Positions 30,848 through 40,829 of a DNA stretch of 64,000 bases are shown piece by piece. The stretch spans positions 434,001 to 498,000 of the forward strand of contig NC_007575.1 of assembly GCF_000012965.1 (NCBI RefSeq), given 5' to 3'. Below the pieces are notes generated by a model, which searched no databases, was not told the origin of the DNA, and saw only the letters and a list, made by a program, of their open reading frames with translations. Made by a program: the position numbers and the translations under genes. Source of the stretch: Sulfurimonas denitrificans DSM 1251. Its GTDB lineage: Bacteria; Campylobacterota; Campylobacteria; Campylobacterales; Sulfurimonadaceae. Every line of letters starts with the position of its first letter. Position 1 is the first letter of the stretch.

Positions 30848-31775
30848 GGATATAAACTCTCTTGGGTCTAAAAGAGAGCCTTTTTTATTTATAGTTGATT
30901 TTAAAGCTCAAAATATAGCTCTTTTGCCTCTAGATAAACTTAAACAAAACGATGTAGAGTTTGAGATAAATGAAGAGTATAAACTAAAAGTTCACGAAGA
31001 TTTTTTACAAAAAGATGGTGTATCTTTTGAGACATACAAAGAGAAGTTTGATTTTGTGATAGAGAAGATAAAAGATGGAGAGACATATCTTTTAAACCTC
31101 ACCCAGCCTACATATATAAAAACACCATTAACACTCCAAGAGATATATAGTGCGGCAAATGCTCCCTATAAATTAAGATACAAAGATAAGTTTGTCTGCT
31201 TTTCTCCTGAGAAATTTATCTCTATAAAAGACTATAAAATCTCGACATTTCCTATGAAAGGCACAATTGACGCTTCAATCTTAAATGCAAAAGAGATAAT
31301 TTTAGAAGATAAAAAAGAGATGGCGGAACATGTTATGGTTGTTGATTTGCTTAGAAACGATCTCTCTATGGTTGCCAAAAATGTAAAAGTTGAAAAGTTT
31401 AGATATATAACAAAGATAGAAGCTGGAGAGAAAAAACTTCTACATGTAAGCTCACATATAAGCGGTGATGTTGGAGATGATTGGCATAGCAAAATAGGGG
31501 ATATTTTAAAATCACTTCTTCCAGCTGGAAGCATAAGCGGAGCGCCAAAGAAGAGTACTCTTGAGATAATCCATCTAGTTGAAGGGTATGAGAGAGGTTA
31601 TTTTAGCGGTGTTTTTGGAGTATATGATGGAGAGGTGCTTGATAGTGCTGTTATGATTCGTTTTGTGCAAAAAACCAAAGATGGTTACATGTATAAAAGT
31701 GGCGGCGGAATTACACTTGATAGCGATGTAAAGAGTGAGTATAATGAGATGTTAGATAAAGTTTATCTGCCGTAA
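30837..31775 (+). CDS. pabB: Aminodeoxychorismate synthase component I
   Basis: A 312-residue chorismate-binding enzyme lacking most of the usual N-terminal half (typical PabB is about 450), as seen in Campylobacterota. Core motifs are [31 protein letters not shown] with the catalytic Lys, [15 protein letters not shown], and [18 protein letters not shown] with [11 protein letters not shown]. It should make 4-amino-4-deoxychorismate for folate; PabC may be the gene at 2689. An anthranilate synthase is less likely given the KGT and SISGAPK motifs and lack of a trp context. ATG 30837 lies inside pyrB. Confidence 0.88.
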   Translation: MTFEDINSLGSKREPFLFIVDFKAQNIALLPLDKLKQNDVEFEINEEYKLKVHEDFLQKDGVSFETYKEKFDFVIEKIKDGETYLLNLTQPTYIKTPLTLQEIYSAANAPYKLRYKDKFVCFSPEKFISIKDYKISTFPMKGTIDASILNAKEIILEDKKEMAEHVMVVDLLRNDLSMVAKNVKVEKFRYITKIEAGEKKLLHVSSHISGDVGDDWHSKIGDILKSLLPAGSISGAPKKSTLEIIHLVEGYERGYFSGVFGVYDGEVLDSAVMIRFVQKTKDGYMYKSGGGITLDSDVKSEYNEMLDKVYLP

Positions 31776-31790
31776 AACAAGGGGTTATAG

Positions 31791-33188
31791 ATGTTTAAGA
31801 TTAATGGGTTTTTTACAAGCGGATGGTTTTTTGATGAGTCTGAGTGTGAGTTGAAAAACAGATATCAGATGATAAATATTGGTATTTTACTCTCTGCAAG
31901 TGGGCTTGTTTATGGGATTATTGGGAATTATATAAGAGGGACAGATGGATTTATTCCTCTTGAGTTGGCTCTTTTATGTACTAATATTATGATGTTTTTT
32001 GCACTTAGGATGTATCGTAATTTTTTTGAATTTTTTGCAATTACTATGACTTTGCAGTACACTTTTTTATTTCTATTTCTTATTTATGTTGGTGAGCCTA
32101 GTGATTTAAAACATCTTTGGATTTTTACCTACCCAATTATTCTTCTGTACTTTCAAAAAACTATACACGCTCTTTATTGGTTAGGATTTATGCTTGTTAT
32201 GTTAATTATTGCACCTCTGCAGGGTTTTGTATCTACTAATTACTCTATGTATCAAGTTACATATCTCTCTTTTGTTTTGGCTGTTGTTAGCATAATTATC
32301 TATTTTTATAAAAAAAAGATTGATGAAGCAAAGAACACAATACTTGAGCAACAAAATATGCTTAAAAACTTTAATTCAGAACTTGAGAGACAGGTAAAAG
32401 ACAAAACAACGGAGCTAATAAAGCTAAATGAATCTCTAGGGATTAAAGTTGAGCAAAAACTAGAAGAACTTAGAAAAAAAGATCAAATTTTAGAACTACA
32501 GTCAAAGCAAGCGGTTATGGGTGAGATGATAAGCATGATAGCTCATCAGTGGAGGCAACCGCTCTCTAACATAACTCTTCAAATTGCAAATTTACAACTA
32601 AAACATATGCTCGATAAAGAGAGAAGATGTAGAGATGTCGATGATGCGCTAACAAATATTAGCAATACTATAATTTATCTCTCTGATACCATTGATGATT
32701 TCCAAACATATTTTTGTCCAAATAAAAAAATGGATACTATTGAAATTCATGAGCTTTTTCAAAGAGCAGTGAATTTTTCGCAATCAAGAGTTCAAGATAA
32801 TGATATAAAGATATCAATAAATAAAGAGATTAAAATATCTATTACTGTATATATAAATGAGTTAATTCAGGTTATTCTTAATATTTTAAATAATGCAATA
32901 GACGCACATAATGAAGTAAAGCCTAAAAATCCTTCTATTATTATGGACGCGACAGATGATGATGAAAATATCTCTCTCTTAATAACTGATAATGCTGGAG
33001 GTATAGATGATGAACATATGTCGCATCTTTTTGAACCATACTATAGCACTAAGGGAAAAAATGGTACAGGTTTGGGGCTTTATATGAGTAAAATGATTGT
33101 AGAAAAACAGTTTAATGGAGAGATAGATGTTCAAACTTCTAGTGTTGGCTCAACATTTATTATTAAAATCCCAAAAAATATAAAGTGA
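31791..33188 (+). CDS. Orphan membrane-bound sensor histidine kinase
   Basis: A 465-residue sensor. Six hydrophobic segments fill residues about 30-180 (for example LYWLGFMLVMLIIAPLQGF), with no periplasmic loop large enough for a binding domain. A coiled coil follows (180-240), then the H-box GEMISMIAHQWRQPLSNI with His 252, the N-box ILNILNNAIDAH, G1 DNAGGI and G2 GTGLGLYMSKMI. It has no adjacent response regulator; neighbours are pabB and transaldolase. A role in sensing membrane or redox state is a guess. Confidence 0.9.
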   Translation: MFKINGFFTSGWFFDESECELKNRYQMINIGILLSASGLVYGIIGNYIRGTDGFIPLELALLCTNIMMFFALRMYRNFFEFFAITMTLQYTFLFLFLIYVGEPSDLKHLWIFTYPIILLYFQKTIHALYWLGFMLVMLIIAPLQGFVSTNYSMYQVTYLSFVLAVVSIIIYFYKKKIDEAKNTILEQQNMLKNFNSELERQVKDKTTELIKLNESLGIKVEQKLEELRKKDQILELQSKQAVMGEMISMIAHQWRQPLSNITLQIANLQLKHMLDKERRCRDVDDALTNISNTIIYLSDTIDDFQTYFCPNKKMDTIEIHELFQRAVNFSQSRVQDNDIKISINKEIKISITVYINELIQVILNILNNAIDAHNEVKPKNPSIIMDATDDDENISLLITDNAGGIDDEHMSHLFEPYYSTKGKNGTGLGLYMSKMIVEKQFNGEIDVQTSSVGSTFIIKIPKNIK

Positions 33189-33208
33189 TAAAAATGAGAA
33201 GTTTGAGA

Positions 33209-33214
33209 TATAAT
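33209..33214 (+). promoter_or_regulatory. -10 box candidate for tal
   Basis: TATAAT 27 bases before the tal ATG, in the 52-base gap after the histidine kinase. Confidence 0.45.
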
Positions 33215-33240
33215 TTATTAAAATTAAGAGAGGTTTGTAC

Positions 33241-34221
33241 ATGTATTTAAAAGATTTAAAGTTCTCCCTGTGGGCGGATTTTATAGAAAGAGACTATTTG
33301 GATAATGAGTTTAAAGAGTTAATAGATAAAAAAATAATTAATGGAGCTACTTCAAACCCTGCCATATTTAAAAATGCGATACTTAGTTCAAGCGCTTATA
33401 AAGAGCAACTCCTTAGCCTCAAAGCACTTAGTCCAAAAGAGAAATATGAGGCAGTAGCTGTCTATGATATACAAAAAGCAGCAGATATACTAAAACCTCT
33501 TTATGATGCAGGCGATGATGGTTATGTTAGCATAGAGGTAGATCCGTTTCTTTGTGATGACGCTGATGCAACGATAAAAGAGGGAAAGAGACTCTACAAA
33601 AGCATAGGCAGAGCAAACGTGATGATAAAAATTCCAGCAACTGAAGCTGGTTACATTGCAATGCGCTCTCTTACATCAAAAGGAATACCAGTAAATGCAA
33701 CGCTTATTTTTAAAAAAGAGCAAGCACTCTCATGTGCAAAAGCTTTTAGCGAGGGAGTTAAAGAGTTTGGGTCTTCAGTTGATACAGTTATAAGTGTTTT
33801 TGTAAGCCGAATCGATAGAGCCTTAGATGAGATACTTGCAAAAGCTAAGATAAAAAGAGCGCTTAGCGGAATATATAACAGTGCAGAGATATATGAGGCA
33901 GTCCAGAGACTCGATGTTGAGGGGTGCAGAGTACTTTTTGCAAGCACTGGCGTAAAGGATGATTCACTCCCGCCTCACTACTACATTGAGGGACTTTTAG
34001 CATATAACAGCATAAATACAGCTCCAGTAGATACTATAAAAGCATTTCATGCAAATGGGTCTAAAATTGCTTCGCTTCCAATATCTAGCGAGAAGATAAG
34101 AGAGCATTTTGAGGCTATAAAATTTTTAGGTATAGATTTTGATGCTATTTTGGATAAACAGATAGAGGATGGATTACAATCTTTCAAAGATGCCTTTGAA
34201 GATATATTAAAATCGTTATGA
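33241..34221 (+). CDS. tal: Transaldolase
   Basis: Transaldolase moves a dihydroxyacetone unit between sugar phosphates. It has 326 residues. Motifs are NGATSNPAIFKNAI near residue 35, VSIEVDPFL, the Schiff-base lysine region VMIKIPATEAG and SKGIPVNATLIF, and VSVFVSRIDRALDE-type strand (seen as ISVFVSRIDRALDE). ATG 33241 with GAGAGG at 33228-33233 is preferred to a TTG two codons upstream. It belongs to the longer transaldolase type found in Campylobacterota. Confidence 0.93.
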   Translation: MYLKDLKFSLWADFIERDYLDNEFKELIDKKIINGATSNPAIFKNAILSSSAYKEQLLSLKALSPKEKYEAVAVYDIQKAADILKPLYDAGDDGYVSIEVDPFLCDDADATIKEGKRLYKSIGRANVMIKIPATEAGYIAMRSLTSKGIPVNATLIFKKEQALSCAKAFSEGVKEFGSSVDTVISVFVSRIDRALDEILAKAKIKRALSGIYNSAEIYEAVQRLDVEGCRVLFASTGVKDDSLPPHYYIEGLLAYNSINTAPVDTIKAFHANGSKIASLPISSEKIREHFEAIKFLGIDFDAILDKQIEDGLQSFKDAFEDILKSL

Positions 34222-34320
34222 GTGAAGCAAAATAGAAAAAACCGATAAATATAGTTTTGCAGAGGATGATGTTTTTAATTAAAAATAGATTTTTTTAACG
34301 GCAATTAAAGCTTAAAGAGA

Positions 34321-34326
34321 TATAAT
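34321..34326 (+). promoter_or_regulatory. -10 box candidate for rplY-pth-LptFG
   Basis: TATAATTGCG with a perfect TATAAT, 28 bases before the rplY ATG. A T-rich tract precedes it. Confidence 0.55.
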
Positions 34327-34353
34327 TGCGGACATTTTTATTAAGGATTTAAT

Positions 34354-34890
34354 ATGTTAGAAGGCATCATTAGAGAGAGTATTGGCAAAAAAGGCACGAA
34401 AGCACTTCGCCGCGATGGATATCTAATTGCAAACATTTACGGAAAAGGGTTACAAAACCTACATGCTGCATTCAAAGAGAATGAGTATATCCGTACTGTT
34501 CGTAATAAAGAGACTCTGTCTTTTCCTATCAAAGTAGATTCAAAAGAGATGAATGTTGTTGTTCAAGCTTATGAAGCACACCCAGTTACAGGTAAACTTT
34601 TACATGTAGATTTAATGGTAGCACAACCAAATGTAGTAACACACTATCATGTGCCTGTTGTTACAGAAGGTGATGCAATTGGTCTTAAAAACAAAGGTCT
34701 TATTCATATTTCAAAGCCTCGTTTAAGAGTAAAAGCTACTATTGAAAATACTCCAAACAGCATAGTTGTTGATGTTACTAAAATGGATGTTGGTGACGCT
34801 AAAATGGTACGTGATATAGCGAAAATAGCTAATGTAACGTTCACAGATGCTGATCGTGTATCTGTACTAAGCGTAATCAAAGCTAAGTAA
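34354..34890 (+). CDS. rplY: 50S ribosomal protein L25 (CTC-type)
   Basis: L25 binds 5S rRNA. At 178 residues it is the long CTC form, with an N-terminal L25 domain ([24 protein letters not shown], core [19 protein letters not shown]) and a C-terminal beta domain ([19 protein letters not shown]). AAGGA precedes ATG 34354. It starts a three-gene run with pth three bases later. Confidence 0.94.
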   Translation: MLEGIIRESIGKKGTKALRRDGYLIANIYGKGLQNLHAAFKENEYIRTVRNKETLSFPIKVDSKEMNVVVQAYEAHPVTGKLLHVDLMVAQPNVVTHYHVPVVTEGDAIGLKNKGLIHISKPRLRVKATIENTPNSIVVDVTKMDVGDAKMVRDIAKIANVTFTDADRVSVLSVIKAK

Positions 34891-34893
34891 GTT

Positions 34894-35448
34894 ATGCTAA
34901 TAGTCGGTCTGGGTAATCCTGGAGCGAACTATGAGCGCACTCGACATAACATAGGCTTTATGGTTATAGATGAGTTAGTAAAAAAACAAAACGCTCAAAA
35001 AATCTCCTCATCATTTGATGGAACACTTTTTAAATTTTCAAATCATTTTTTATTAAAACCACTTACTTTTATGAATCTATCAGGCTCTGCAATTAGAGAT
35101 GTTAAACAATTCTATAAAATTGATGAAGTCGTTGTAATACATGATGATTTAGATCTTCCATTTGGCACTCTGCGTTTTAAAAAAGGTGGCGGACACGGCG
35201 GACATAACGGTCTTAGATCAACTGATGAGCACATCTCCAAAGAGTATATAAGAGTGCGAATGGGCATAGGCAAACCTGAGCATAAAGGTGAAGTTGCCTC
35301 TTATGTTTTGAGTAATTTTACAAAAGATGAACAAGCGCATTTAGATGAGTTTATTACCTTTACATGTAAGGCAATTGAGGCTCTTTTGACAAATACCCTA
35401 GAAGACGTTAGTTCTAAATATACAATTAAAAATTTTCCGCTAAAATAG
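34894..35448 (+). CDS. pth: Peptidyl-tRNA hydrolase
   Basis: Pth frees tRNA from peptides dropped off the ribosome. It has 184 residues. Motifs are LIVGLGNPGANYERTRHNIG with the catalytic His, FMNLSGSAI, IHDDLDLPFGTLRFKKGGG (core HDDLDLPFG), and GHGGHNGLRS. The rplY-pth pairing is widespread. Confidence 0.96.
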   Translation: MLIVGLGNPGANYERTRHNIGFMVIDELVKKQNAQKISSSFDGTLFKFSNHFLLKPLTFMNLSGSAIRDVKQFYKIDEVVVIHDDLDLPFGTLRFKKGGGHGGHNGLRSTDEHISKEYIRVRMGIGKPEHKGEVASYVLSNFTKDEQAHLDEFITFTCKAIEALLTNTLEDVSSKYTIKNFPLK

Positions 35449-35478
35449 CATTAAACTTCTCTACTTGGATCTGAATTA

Positions 35479-36558
35479 ATGCTTGTTTTTAAATATATCA
35501 CTTTTCATTACATTAGATATTTTATTATCATTTTGTTAGCGTTAGTTCTTTTTTTGGTTGGATTCGACTACATGGGAAATACTGAAAAGCTTGATATTTC
35601 AGCAAATTTATTTCTTATTTATGTAGTTTACAAAACATTTTATGCCATCGATATGCTTCTGCCTCTCTCTTTAATATTTGCCATGATTAGTACAAAAATC
35701 TTTCTTATCCGCTCAAATGCGCTAGTTTCATTCTACTCACTTGGTTATTCAAGGATAGATATATTAAAGCCTTTTGTTGTTGTTGCTACTGCTATGATTA
35801 CTCTTTTTATCTCTTTGCACTCTATCTCAAATTTTGCAAGAGCAGATGAGTTTGCAAAAAATATTCGTAAAAATGCCCAGTATTTAAGCCCAACAAGAGA
35901 CCTCTTTTTTACATACAAAGATAAATTTGTCTATTTTTCAAAGTTGTTGCCGCTGCAAGAGAGCGCTGAGAATATACGTGTATTTAGTTTTGTTGACAAC
36001 TCCTTAAAAGAGGTCCTAGTAGCTAAGAGGGCAAGCTATAGAAATGATGCATGGTTGATAAAAATGGCTGATATTATCACAAAACCAGACGATATAAGTT
36101 TTGATTCTTTAGGTATAAAAGTAACTCAGAAAGATAATTTAGAGATTCTTCAAGGATTTCGTCCAAAGATGCTTGATCAAGTTTATGAAGGTAAAGTGAA
36201 TTTTTCTATAAAAGATGCAATAGACGCTTATTGGCTCTTGAGGGATCAAAATATTAATACCAACATAGTAAAGAGTGCTCTTTATAAAATATTTGTATAT
36301 CCATTTTTTGTTCCTAGCTTAGTAGTTATTATTTTCTTTTTTGTTCCAGTTAGTGTGAGATTTTTAAATGTTTCTCTATTTAGTTTTGCAGCAATTATCT
36401 CCTCTTTGATGATTTGGGCATTTCTATTTTCGCTAGTAGAACTCTCAAATCACAAAACTATACCAAGCGAACTCGGTATAGTTTTACCAAATTTACTGCT
36501 TTTTCTATTTGCATTAAGGCAGTGGATAAAATATCGCACATCACCAATAAGCGACTAA
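35479..36558 (+). CDS. LptF/LptG-family lipopolysaccharide export permease
   Basis: A 359-residue YjgP/YjgQ protein. There are three N-terminal membrane helices (FIIILLALVLFLVGFDYMG; DMLLPLSLIFAMIS; ILKPFVVVATAMITLFISL), a periplasmic jellyroll domain from about residue 125 to 260, and three C-terminal helices. It acts with LptB and a partner permease to lift LPS from the inner membrane, and fits with WaaA in this window. F versus G cannot be settled by eye. Confidence 0.88.
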   Translation: MLVFKYITFHYIRYFIIILLALVLFLVGFDYMGNTEKLDISANLFLIYVVYKTFYAIDMLLPLSLIFAMISTKIFLIRSNALVSFYSLGYSRIDILKPFVVVATAMITLFISLHSISNFARADEFAKNIRKNAQYLSPTRDLFFTYKDKFVYFSKLLPLQESAENIRVFSFVDNSLKEVLVAKRASYRNDAWLIKMADIITKPDDISFDSLGIKVTQKDNLEILQGFRPKMLDQVYEGKVNFSIKDAIDAYWLLRDQNINTNIVKSALYKIFVYPFFVPSLVVIIFFFVPVSVRFLNVSLFSFAAIISSLMIWAFLFSLVELSNHKTIPSELGIVLPNLLLFLFALRQWIKYRTSPISD

Positions 36559-36649
36559 CGCAGTAGATAATTTTGCTCCGCACACTCTCTCATAACAAAA
36601 ATATAAGTACTTTTTAGATAAAATTCATTAAAAAATATTTGGGATGTTT

Positions 36650-37861
36650 ATGATAAATTTTAAAGAACTAGCAGCCACTTATAAAACACCTTTGTATGTC
36701 TATGATTTAGACTATATGAGTGCACAATATGAAGAGTTAAAAAGCGCTTTTAAGGGTAGAAAATCTATTATGGCATTTGCTATAAAATCAAACTCAAATC
36801 TTAGTGTTATTAAACATTTTGCTACTTTAGGAAGTGGAGCTGATTGTGTCTCTATTGGTGAGGTATATCGTGCCGTTTTAGCGGGAGTACCTAACTACAA
36901 AATCATTTTCTCTGGAGTCGGAAAGAGTGATGATGAGATTACTCAAGCTATTAAGTTAGATATTTTATATATTAACGTAGAGAGTGAGGCAGAGCTTGGC
37001 CGTGTAGAGCTTATAGCAAAAGAACTTGGTGCAAAATGTAGAATAAGCATCAGAGTAAATCCAAACATAGACCCACAAACTCACCCTTATATATCAACAG
37101 GGCTTCACGATAACAAGTTTGGAGTAGAGATAGATACTGCTAAGAGAATGTACATAAAGGCAAATAACTCTGAGTATTTAGACCCAGTAGGTATCCACTT
37201 TCATATAGGTTCACAGCTTACAGAACTGAAGCCTATATATGAGTCGGCAGAGATTGTAGCTGATTTAGTGCGTTCACTTCAAAATATAAAAATAGAGCTA
37301 AAGTTTTTCGATATAGGCGGAGGTCTCGGAGTAAAATACAAAGATGAGACAACGATAACTCCATATGATTATGCACAAGCTATTTTATCAACTCTAAAAG
37401 GTTTAGATTTAACAGTTATTTGTGAACCAGGAAGATTTTTAACTGCAAATGGCGGATATTTTTTAACTAAAGTTCTTTATGAAAAAAGAAATGGCGATAA
37501 AAGATTTGTTGTAGTTGATGGCGGTATGAACGATTTATTGAGACCAAGTTTATATAAAGCGTACCATAAAATAGAAGCAATTACTGAGAGTTTGACAAAA
37601 CTTAGTGAAGCAGATGTTGTAGGACCAGTTTGTGAAAGTGGTGATTTTTTTGCAAAAGGGTACTTGCTTCCAACTCTAGAGCATAACGATCTCTTGGTAA
37701 TTCACAGTGCTGGAGCGTATGGCTTTGGTATGGGAAGTAACTATAACACAAGAGGAAGAAGTGCTGAGGTGGCGATAAAAGGCAAAGAGGTTAAACTTAT
37801 TCGCAAACGTGAAGAGTTTGAGGATTTGATAGCATTAGAAAAAGAGTATTTGGACAATTAA
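36650..37861 (+). CDS. lysA: Diaminopimelate decarboxylase
   Basis: LysA makes lysine from meso-diaminopimelate. It is a fold-type III PLP enzyme of 403 residues. The PLP lysine lies in MAFAIKSNSNLSVI; GSGADCVSIGEVYRA, HFHIGSQLTEL, FDIGGGLGVKY, CEPGRFLTANGG and GPVCESGDFFAKG follow in family order. ATG 36650 with GGGA at 36641 is chosen; ATG 36644 is also possible and adds two residues. Confidence 0.95.
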   Translation: MINFKELAATYKTPLYVYDLDYMSAQYEELKSAFKGRKSIMAFAIKSNSNLSVIKHFATLGSGADCVSIGEVYRAVLAGVPNYKIIFSGVGKSDDEITQAIKLDILYINVESEAELGRVELIAKELGAKCRISIRVNPNIDPQTHPYISTGLHDNKFGVEIDTAKRMYIKANNSEYLDPVGIHFHIGSQLTELKPIYESAEIVADLVRSLQNIKIELKFFDIGGGLGVKYKDETTITPYDYAQAILSTLKGLDLTVICEPGRFLTANGGYFLTKVLYEKRNGDKRFVVVDGGMNDLLRPSLYKAYHKIEAITESLTKLSEADVVGPVCESGDFFAKGYLLPTLEHNDLLVIHSAGAYGFGMGSNYNTRGRSAEVAIKGKEVKLIRKREEFEDLIALEKEYLDN

Positions 37862-37862
37862 G

Positions 37863-38639
37863 ATGTATTTTATTGATGTACAAGGCACTCTTATTAGCGA
37901 CAGTGACAAGTCCCCTGTTCGTGGAAGTAGAGAGTTTATTGATGAACTAAATAAGAGAAAAATTCCTTATATGATTATTACAAACAGCACAAAAAAAGCT
38001 CCTATTGATTTTTTTAACTTCTTAAAAGCTAAAGGGTTTAATATAGAGTTCTCTTCATATCTTGATCCGCTTATGCTTCTTGAATCACATGTAGAAAAAA
38101 GTGCAGTTGCTCCTTATGGCGCAGATGAGTTTTTAGATGTGCTAAAGAAGATGGGGTATATATTTAATTATAAAAATCCAAAGACAGTGTTAATCTCAAT
38201 TAAAGAAAATTATACATCTGAAGAGTTTGCCCAAATAATAGACTTTATATTGGCGGGCGCATCGTTAGTTGGAATGCACGAAACATCTATTTATGCAAAA
38301 AATTCTAAAAGATATCCAGGTGTTGGCGCTATTTTAAAACTTCTTGAATTTGCAACTTCTACTTCATACACAGTTGTTGGAAAGCCAAGTGAGGCTTTTT
38401 ACAGCGAAGCTTTGATGCTGCTGTGTAAACAAAAAAGTGGTGTTAAGTTTAGTGACGTAACAATTATAAGTGATGATGTTAAGGGAGATTTAGGAGGGGC
38501 TAAAGAACTTGGGATGAAGACTATATTTGTAACAAGCGGAAAATATAAGAGTGCCGATGAGATAGTCCCTTTTTTAAAGCCAGAGTTAAAACCTGACTAT
38601 GTCTATGCCGACATGCAAGAGATTTTGGAGAAAATATGA
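37863..38639 (+). CDS. HAD-IIA family phosphatase-like protein with altered motif I
   Basis: A 258-residue NagD-like HAD protein. Motif I reads FIDVQGTL, so the nucleophile Asp5 is kept but the usual second Asp (general acid) is Gln7. Motif II is MIITNSTKK, and motifs III/IV fall in VVGKPSEAF and IISDDVKGDLGGAKELGMKT. NagD-type proteins hydrolyse sugar or nucleotide phosphates; the Q change could lower or alter activity. It lies one base after lysA and overlaps pheA by four bases, suggesting a link to amino-acid synthesis. Confidence 0.88.
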   Translation: MYFIDVQGTLISDSDKSPVRGSREFIDELNKRKIPYMIITNSTKKAPIDFFNFLKAKGFNIEFSSYLDPLMLLESHVEKSAVAPYGADEFLDVLKKMGYIFNYKNPKTVLISIKENYTSEEFAQIIDFILAGASLVGMHETSIYAKNSKRYPGVGAILKLLEFATSTSYTVVGKPSEAFYSEALMLLCKQKSGVKFSDVTIISDDVKGDLGGAKELGMKTIFVTSGKYKSADEIVPFLKPELKPDYVYADMQEILEKI

Positions 38640-39727
38640 AAACTTTAGAAGAGTGTAGAGATGGGATTGATGCAATTGATAATAAAATATTGGAGCTTTT
38701 AAATCAGAGAATGGTTGTTGTTAAGCGTGTTGGAGAGATAAAAAAAGATTCCAAAAGCGCTATATATAGACCAGAGCGAGAAAAAGCCATAATTGAGCGC
38801 CTGACATTACAAAGCGTAAATGATAAGGGACTCTTAAATCAAGATGCAATAGAAGCTATATTTTTAGAGATATTTGCAGTCTCTAGAAATTTAGAGTTGC
38901 CAGAGCGTATAGCATATTTAGGACCTGAGGGGAGCTTTACTCATCAAGCAGCAGAGAGCCGTTTTGGGGCTATGAGCGACTATATGCCAATGAGATCTAT
39001 CTCTCATGTTTTTAAAGAGTTAGAGACTAAGAGAGCAAAGTTTGGAGTAGTTCCAATTGAGAACTCAAGAGATGGAGTTGTCGGCGAAACGCTTGATCTC
39101 TTAGCTAAGAGCTCTGTAAAAATAGTCGCAGAACTGTATATGCCAATTCACATGTCATTTGTAACAAAAGCAAAAAAAATATCAGATATCACTAAAATTT
39201 ACTCAAGAGATAAAGGCTTTGGGCAATGCAGAGAGTTTTTGCAAGAACACAACTTATCTAATGTTGAGCTTATTCCAGTAGAATCTACCGCAAAAGCAGC
39301 AATACTAGCTTCAAAAGATGATAGTGCTGCGGCAATTTGTAGCCATATAGCAGCAAAATTGTATAACGTTCCAACGATGTTTGATCATGTAGAAGATAGC
39401 ATTGGCTCTCAAACTAGATTTTTTATACTAAGTGACTTTAAAAATGAGAAGAGCTATGATGATAAAACCTCTATATTGGTAAGATTAAAAGACTCTGTAA
39501 AGGCTGGCTCTCTTGTGCATTTCTTACAAGATTTTGAGCACGAGAGTATAAATCTCTCTAAAATAGAGTCTCGTCCATCAAAAGAGAAAGGTGGTTTTGA
39601 GTACTGGTTTTTTATAGATTTTTATGGTCATGTTGATGATGAAAAGTTTCAAAAAGTACTACAAAAACATAAAGAAGAGGTAACATGGCTTGGAAGCTAT
39701 GTAAAAGGAGAAGAGATTGAAGTTTAA
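38636..39727 (+). CDS. pheA: Bifunctional chorismate mutase / prephenate dehydratase
   Basis: PheA (363 residues) turns chorismate into phenylpyruvate. Residues 1-85 are an AroQ chorismate mutase ([20 protein letters not shown], core [16 protein letters not shown]). The dehydratase starts at [20 protein letters not shown] and includes [18 protein letters not shown] and [13 protein letters not shown]-terminal ACT domain with [18 protein letters not shown] provides phenylalanine feedback. Its end overlaps hisC. Confidence 0.95.
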   Translation: MKTLEECRDGIDAIDNKILELLNQRMVVVKRVGEIKKDSKSAIYRPEREKAIIERLTLQSVNDKGLLNQDAIEAIFLEIFAVSRNLELPERIAYLGPEGSFTHQAAESRFGAMSDYMPMRSISHVFKELETKRAKFGVVPIENSRDGVVGETLDLLAKSSVKIVAELYMPIHMSFVTKAKKISDITKIYSRDKGFGQCREFLQEHNLSNVELIPVESTAKAAILASKDDSAAAICSHIAAKLYNVPTMFDHVEDSIGSQTRFFILSDFKNEKSYDDKTSILVRLKDSVKAGSLVHFLQDFEHESINLSKIESRPSKEKGGFEYWFFIDFYGHVDDEKFQKVLQKHKEEVTWLGSYVKGEEIEV

Positions 39728-40811
39728 TAAACATTTGCAAAATATAAAAACGTATGAAGCAGGAAAGCCTATAGAACTTGTTGTAAGAGAGTATGGAATT
39801 GAGCCTCAAGATATAGTAAAACTAGCATCTAACGAGAATCCACTTGGATGTTCGCCTAAAGTAATTGATGCAGTTGGCAAAATTTTAACAAAGATGTCGT
39901 TGTACCCAGATGACTCAATGATAAGCTTAAAAAATGCACTTAGCAAGAGATATAATGTTGATAGCGAAAATGTAATAATTGGCTCAGGAAGTGATCAAGT
40001 AATAGAGTTCTTAATTCATGCAAAAGCGCATAGTGGTTCAAAGATTTTGATGAACAGCATAACGTTTGCTATGTATGAAATTTACTCTAAACATGTAGGT
40101 GCCGATGTTATAAGAACATCTTCGCAAGAGCATGATTTAGATGAATTTTATGAGCTTTACAAGCAAGAAAAGCCAGAGATTATATTTATTTGCACACCAA
40201 ACAATCCAACTGGTGATGCACTTGATGCGCAAAAAATATATAACTTTTTAGAAAAAATAGATAATGATACTTTAGTTGTAGTAGATGCAGCTTACATGGA
40301 GTATGCAATAGTCAAAGATGCAAAAAAAGAGATAAATGTTAAAGAGCTTATTCAAAAACACTCAAATGTTATCTATCTTGGAACATTTTCAAAAGCTTAT
40401 GGCCTTGGTGGAATGAGAGTAGGTTATGGTATATCAGAAGCAAAAATAATCAAAGAGCTTTATAAGCTAAGACCGCCTTTTAACATCACTACTCTCTCCC
40501 TTGAAGCAGCAACAGTAGCGCTTAGTGATGAGGAGTTTGTACAAAAAAGTACAGCTCTTAATCTAGAGCAGATGAAACGCTATGAAGAGTTTGCAAAAGA
40601 GCAAAAAATAGATATAATAAACAGTTATACAAATTTTGTCACATTATCTCTTGGTTCTAATCAAAATTCTACAAAAATAGCGAGTCAGCTACTGCAAAAT
40701 GGTATGATTGTAAGAGACTTAAGCAGTTATAACATGAACGCAATTAGAGTCACTATTGGTACACAAGAGCAAAACAGTCGTTTTTTTAAATTAGTAATAA
40801 AATTTTTATAG
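39717..40811 (+). CDS. hisC: Histidinol-phosphate aminotransferase
   Basis: HisC (364 residues) is a fold-type I PLP enzyme of histidine synthesis, and may also act on aromatic amino acids next to pheA. Motifs are [38 protein letters not shown] and [17 protein letters not shown] with the PLP lysine. It starts at TTG 39717 inside pheA, with AAGGAG at 39706. No other his gene is nearby. Confidence 0.92.
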   Translation: MKFNKHLQNIKTYEAGKPIELVVREYGIEPQDIVKLASNENPLGCSPKVIDAVGKILTKMSLYPDDSMISLKNALSKRYNVDSENVIIGSGSDQVIEFLIHAKAHSGSKILMNSITFAMYEIYSKHVGADVIRTSSQEHDLDEFYELYKQEKPEIIFICTPNNPTGDALDAQKIYNFLEKIDNDTLVVVDAAYMEYAIVKDAKKEINVKELIQKHSNVIYLGTFSKAYGLGGMRVGYGISEAKIIKELYKLRPPFNITTLSLEAATVALSDEEFVQKSTALNLEQMKRYEEFAKEQKIDIINSYTNFVTLSLGSNQNSTKIASQLLQNGMIVRDLSSYNMNAIRVTIGTQEQNSRFFKLVIKFL

Positions 40812-40829
40812 TATAAAAACGGGAAGTTA

